From: an uncultured Verrucomicrobiota bacterium
GTDB taxonomy: Bacteria; Verrucomicrobiota; Verrucomicrobiia; Limisphaerales; UBA1096
DNA length: 12,607 nucleotides
Direction: 5' to 3'
Assembly (NCBI GenBank): GCA_913050205.1
Contig: CAJXAU010000021.1
Location: 1-12,607 of the forward strand
Shown here: positions 11,479 to 12,607 of the stretch, one piece after another
Numbering within the stretch: position 1 is the stretch's first letter
Layout: the number at the start of each line of letters is the position of its first letter
The notes under the pieces: generated by a model
The model's input: the letters and a program-made list of their open reading frames with translations, nothing else
Databases searched by the model: none
Told to the model about the DNA's origin: nothing
Translations under genes and position numbers: made by a program

Positions 11479-11503
11479 CCGCTTGGCCAAGCGCTTGGCC
11501 AAG
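11479..11503. repeat. Tandem double palindrome between secretin gene and purH
   Basis: Two TTGGCCAA copies (11483-11490 and 11495-11502) share a central GCGC so that 11482-11503 is itself a perfect 22-bp palindrome. It lies 8 bp after the secretin stop. As RNA it would fold into an 11-bp-arm hairpin or two small ones. A T6 run sits about 16 nt further downstream on the minus strand, so a factor-independent terminator is possible but not standard. Confidence 0.8.
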
Positions 11504-11510
11504 TACCAAC

Positions 11511-12607
11511 CTACTGCGGGGGGGAAGGGCTGGATTTGGGCTTGGTGTCAGGAGCGTCCGGCTTGGCCGCAGGTTCTGCCGGCTTGGGCTCGGGCTTGGA
11601 GGGGAAAGCGGTCGCGCCGGCCGAATCCAGTGCCGAGGGTGCCCGGACGGGAGCCGGCAGCCCCTCCACAGGCTTTTCGTAAGTGATGAAGGAACCGTCC
11701 TCACCAATCAGCGTGGCGGTCACGAAAATCAGTAAATACCGTGGTTTATCCAGCGTGGCCCGCTTACGGAACAATGAGCCAAGGCCGGGAATGTTGCCGA
11801 GGATCGGCACCGACTCGACCACGGTACGTTGCTCGCGCTCAAGCACGCCTCCCATCATGATGCTTTGCCCGGATCCCACGACCACGCGCGTGGACAATTC
11901 CTGTGTGCGCCACTTCGGCAGGAATATCTGCATCCGATTGTCGTCGGTTTTGTCCACTTCCTCAACCGTTTGGCCATCAAGCGAAACGTAGCTGACGTTT
12001 TGGTTCACCACCGGATGGAGGGCCATGAGAATGCTCTGCCCATCGCCGCCAATACTTGCCACGACATCGAGTGATACACCGGCCGTGATCTTGCTTGGCT
12101 TGCCGGTTGGCACTAGCCGCGCGGTGGACACCCGCTCGAGAACGGTTTCCTCGATGGTAAACTGCTCGTAGTAATAGTTGACCTCTCCGTCGTTGATTCG
12201 CCCGGGGCGGTTATTCAACAGCGTCAGGCGCGGGGCACTCAACAACTGGCTTTCGCCGCTCTGCTCCAGCGCCGTGAGCGCAGCAGAGAGGTCAGTCGAC
12301 GAAAGAATGTCGCTGTCTTGAAAAACGTTTCTCAGCGTTACTCGCGTGAGCATCCCTTCCTCCCCACCCAGTGTACCCCGGCTGATGCCGGTCTGATCCT
12401 TGATGGCGCCGTTGGCAATGCTCGAGGCCCAGCGGAAACCAAGGTCGAGAAACGCCGCCTCTGAAATGGTTATGAAACGCGCCTCGATCAGCACCTGTTG
12501 AATCGGCCGGTCAAACTCTGCGATGATCTTTTCGAGTAACTCGAATTGGGACGGTGTTCCAGTCGCGACGATCAGATTGCGCTCGTAGTCGATCATGAAC
12601 TCGCCAT
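11511..12607 (-). CDS. Secretin (GspD/PilQ-type outer-membrane channel), 5'-truncated
   Basis: The C-terminal part of an outer-membrane secretin of a type II secretion or type IV pilus-like system. The frame is open through the window edge, reading GEFMIDYERNLIVATGT before the usual N-domain-to-secretin transition FDRPIQQVLIEARFITISE, so the Met at 12596 is internal. The beta-barrel region contains ALEQSGESQLLSAPRLTLLNN, the family signature VVVGSGQSIMMGGVLE, then VPILGNIPGLGSLFR and RYLLIFVTATLI. The last 45 or so residues form a Pro/Lys/Ala-rich tail (KPEPKPAEPAAKPDAPDTKPK) beyond the barrel, longer than I would expect. The stop lies 108 bp before purH on the same strand, separated by the tandem palindrome. 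GspD cannot be told from a PilQ-like secretin without the N-terminal domains. Confidence 0.9.
   Translation of the reverse strand, partial: GEFMIDYERNLIVATGTPSQFELLEKIIAEFDRPIQQVLIEARFITISEAAFLDLGFRWASSIANGAIKDQTGISRGTLGGEEGMLTRVTLRNVFQDSDILSSTDLSAALTALEQSGESQLLSAPRLTLLNNRPGRINDGEVNYYYEQFTIEETVLERVSTARLVPTGKPSKITAGVSLDVVASIGGDGQSILMALHPVVNQNVSYVSLDGQTVEEVDKTDDNRMQIFLPKWRTQELSTRVVVGSGQSIMMGGVLEREQRTVVESVPILGNIPGLGSLFRKRATLDKPRYLLIFVTATLIGEDGSFITYEKPVEGLPAPVRAPSALDSAGATAFPSKPEPKPAEPAAKPDAPDTKPKSSPSPPQ

Noticed and set aside
159..11502. CRISPR array, MITE or transposon explanation for the repeated TTGGCCAA
   Set aside because: Copies are irregularly spaced, short, mostly inside intact genes in all phases, with no spacer pattern, target duplications or transposase.
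159..11502. Operator for a single transcription factor
   Set aside because: Copies are mostly mid-gene and not concentrated in promoter regions, so a dedicated regulon site is unlikely.

Overview
The window looks like chromosomal DNA from a member of the PVC superphylum, most likely a Verrucomicrobiota bacterium, with a Planctomycetes relative as the alternative. The best taxonomic marker is the large secreted cytochrome c protein (1974-4463). Its layout (N-terminal propeller-like 'membrane-bound dehydrogenase' region, alpha-helical repeats, C-terminal CxxCH haem domain) is typical of Verrucomicrobia and Planctomycetes. Codon use is moderately GC-rich. Flagellin and a type II/IV-style secretin indicate a motile, Gram-negative-type cell. 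This placement is inferred from protein families only.

Layout. (1) 3-869 (+): 5'-truncated endonuclease IV (nfo). (2) 870-1966 (+): a sigma-28 flagellar promoter, a structured leader with a possible leader peptide, a short flagellin and an intrinsic terminator. (3) 1974-4463 (-): the PVC-type dehydrogenase/cytochrome c protein, converging on flagellin. (4) 4605-7011 (+): a DUF2061 membrane protein, then a complete SAM-I riboswitch with terminator and antiterminator. The riboswitch leads into three tightly packed genes: a threonine-synthase-like PLP enzyme, a CysO/MoaD-type sulfur carrier ending in Gly-Gly, and a NIL-domain protein with a histone-like basic tail. (5) 12607-7040 (-): a co-directional run of secretin (5' end outside the window), purH, a CPBP-family membrane protein, thiL, tsaE and tsaB, with overlapping genes from the CPBP protein onward.

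Two things stand out. First, the riboswitch operon looks like a protein-thiocarboxylate sulfur-transfer route for methionine or homocysteine (possibly cysteine), built around a threonine synthase paralogue. SAM control, a CysO-like carrier and a NIL domain all point to sulfur amino acid metabolism and not to threonine. Second, the 8-bp palindrome TTGGCCAA, usually within CGCTTGGCCAAGCG, occurs 18 times in 12.6 kb. It lies in genes on both strands, in three reading frames and in gene junctions. It behaves like a genome-wide highly iterated palindrome comparable to cyanobacterial HIP1 and is not a gene-specific site. The flagellin locus lacks it.

No tRNA, rRNA, CRISPR array, transposase or phage gene was seen. 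No gene-free stretch exceeds 300 bases; the longest (4863-5127) is the riboswitch leader.
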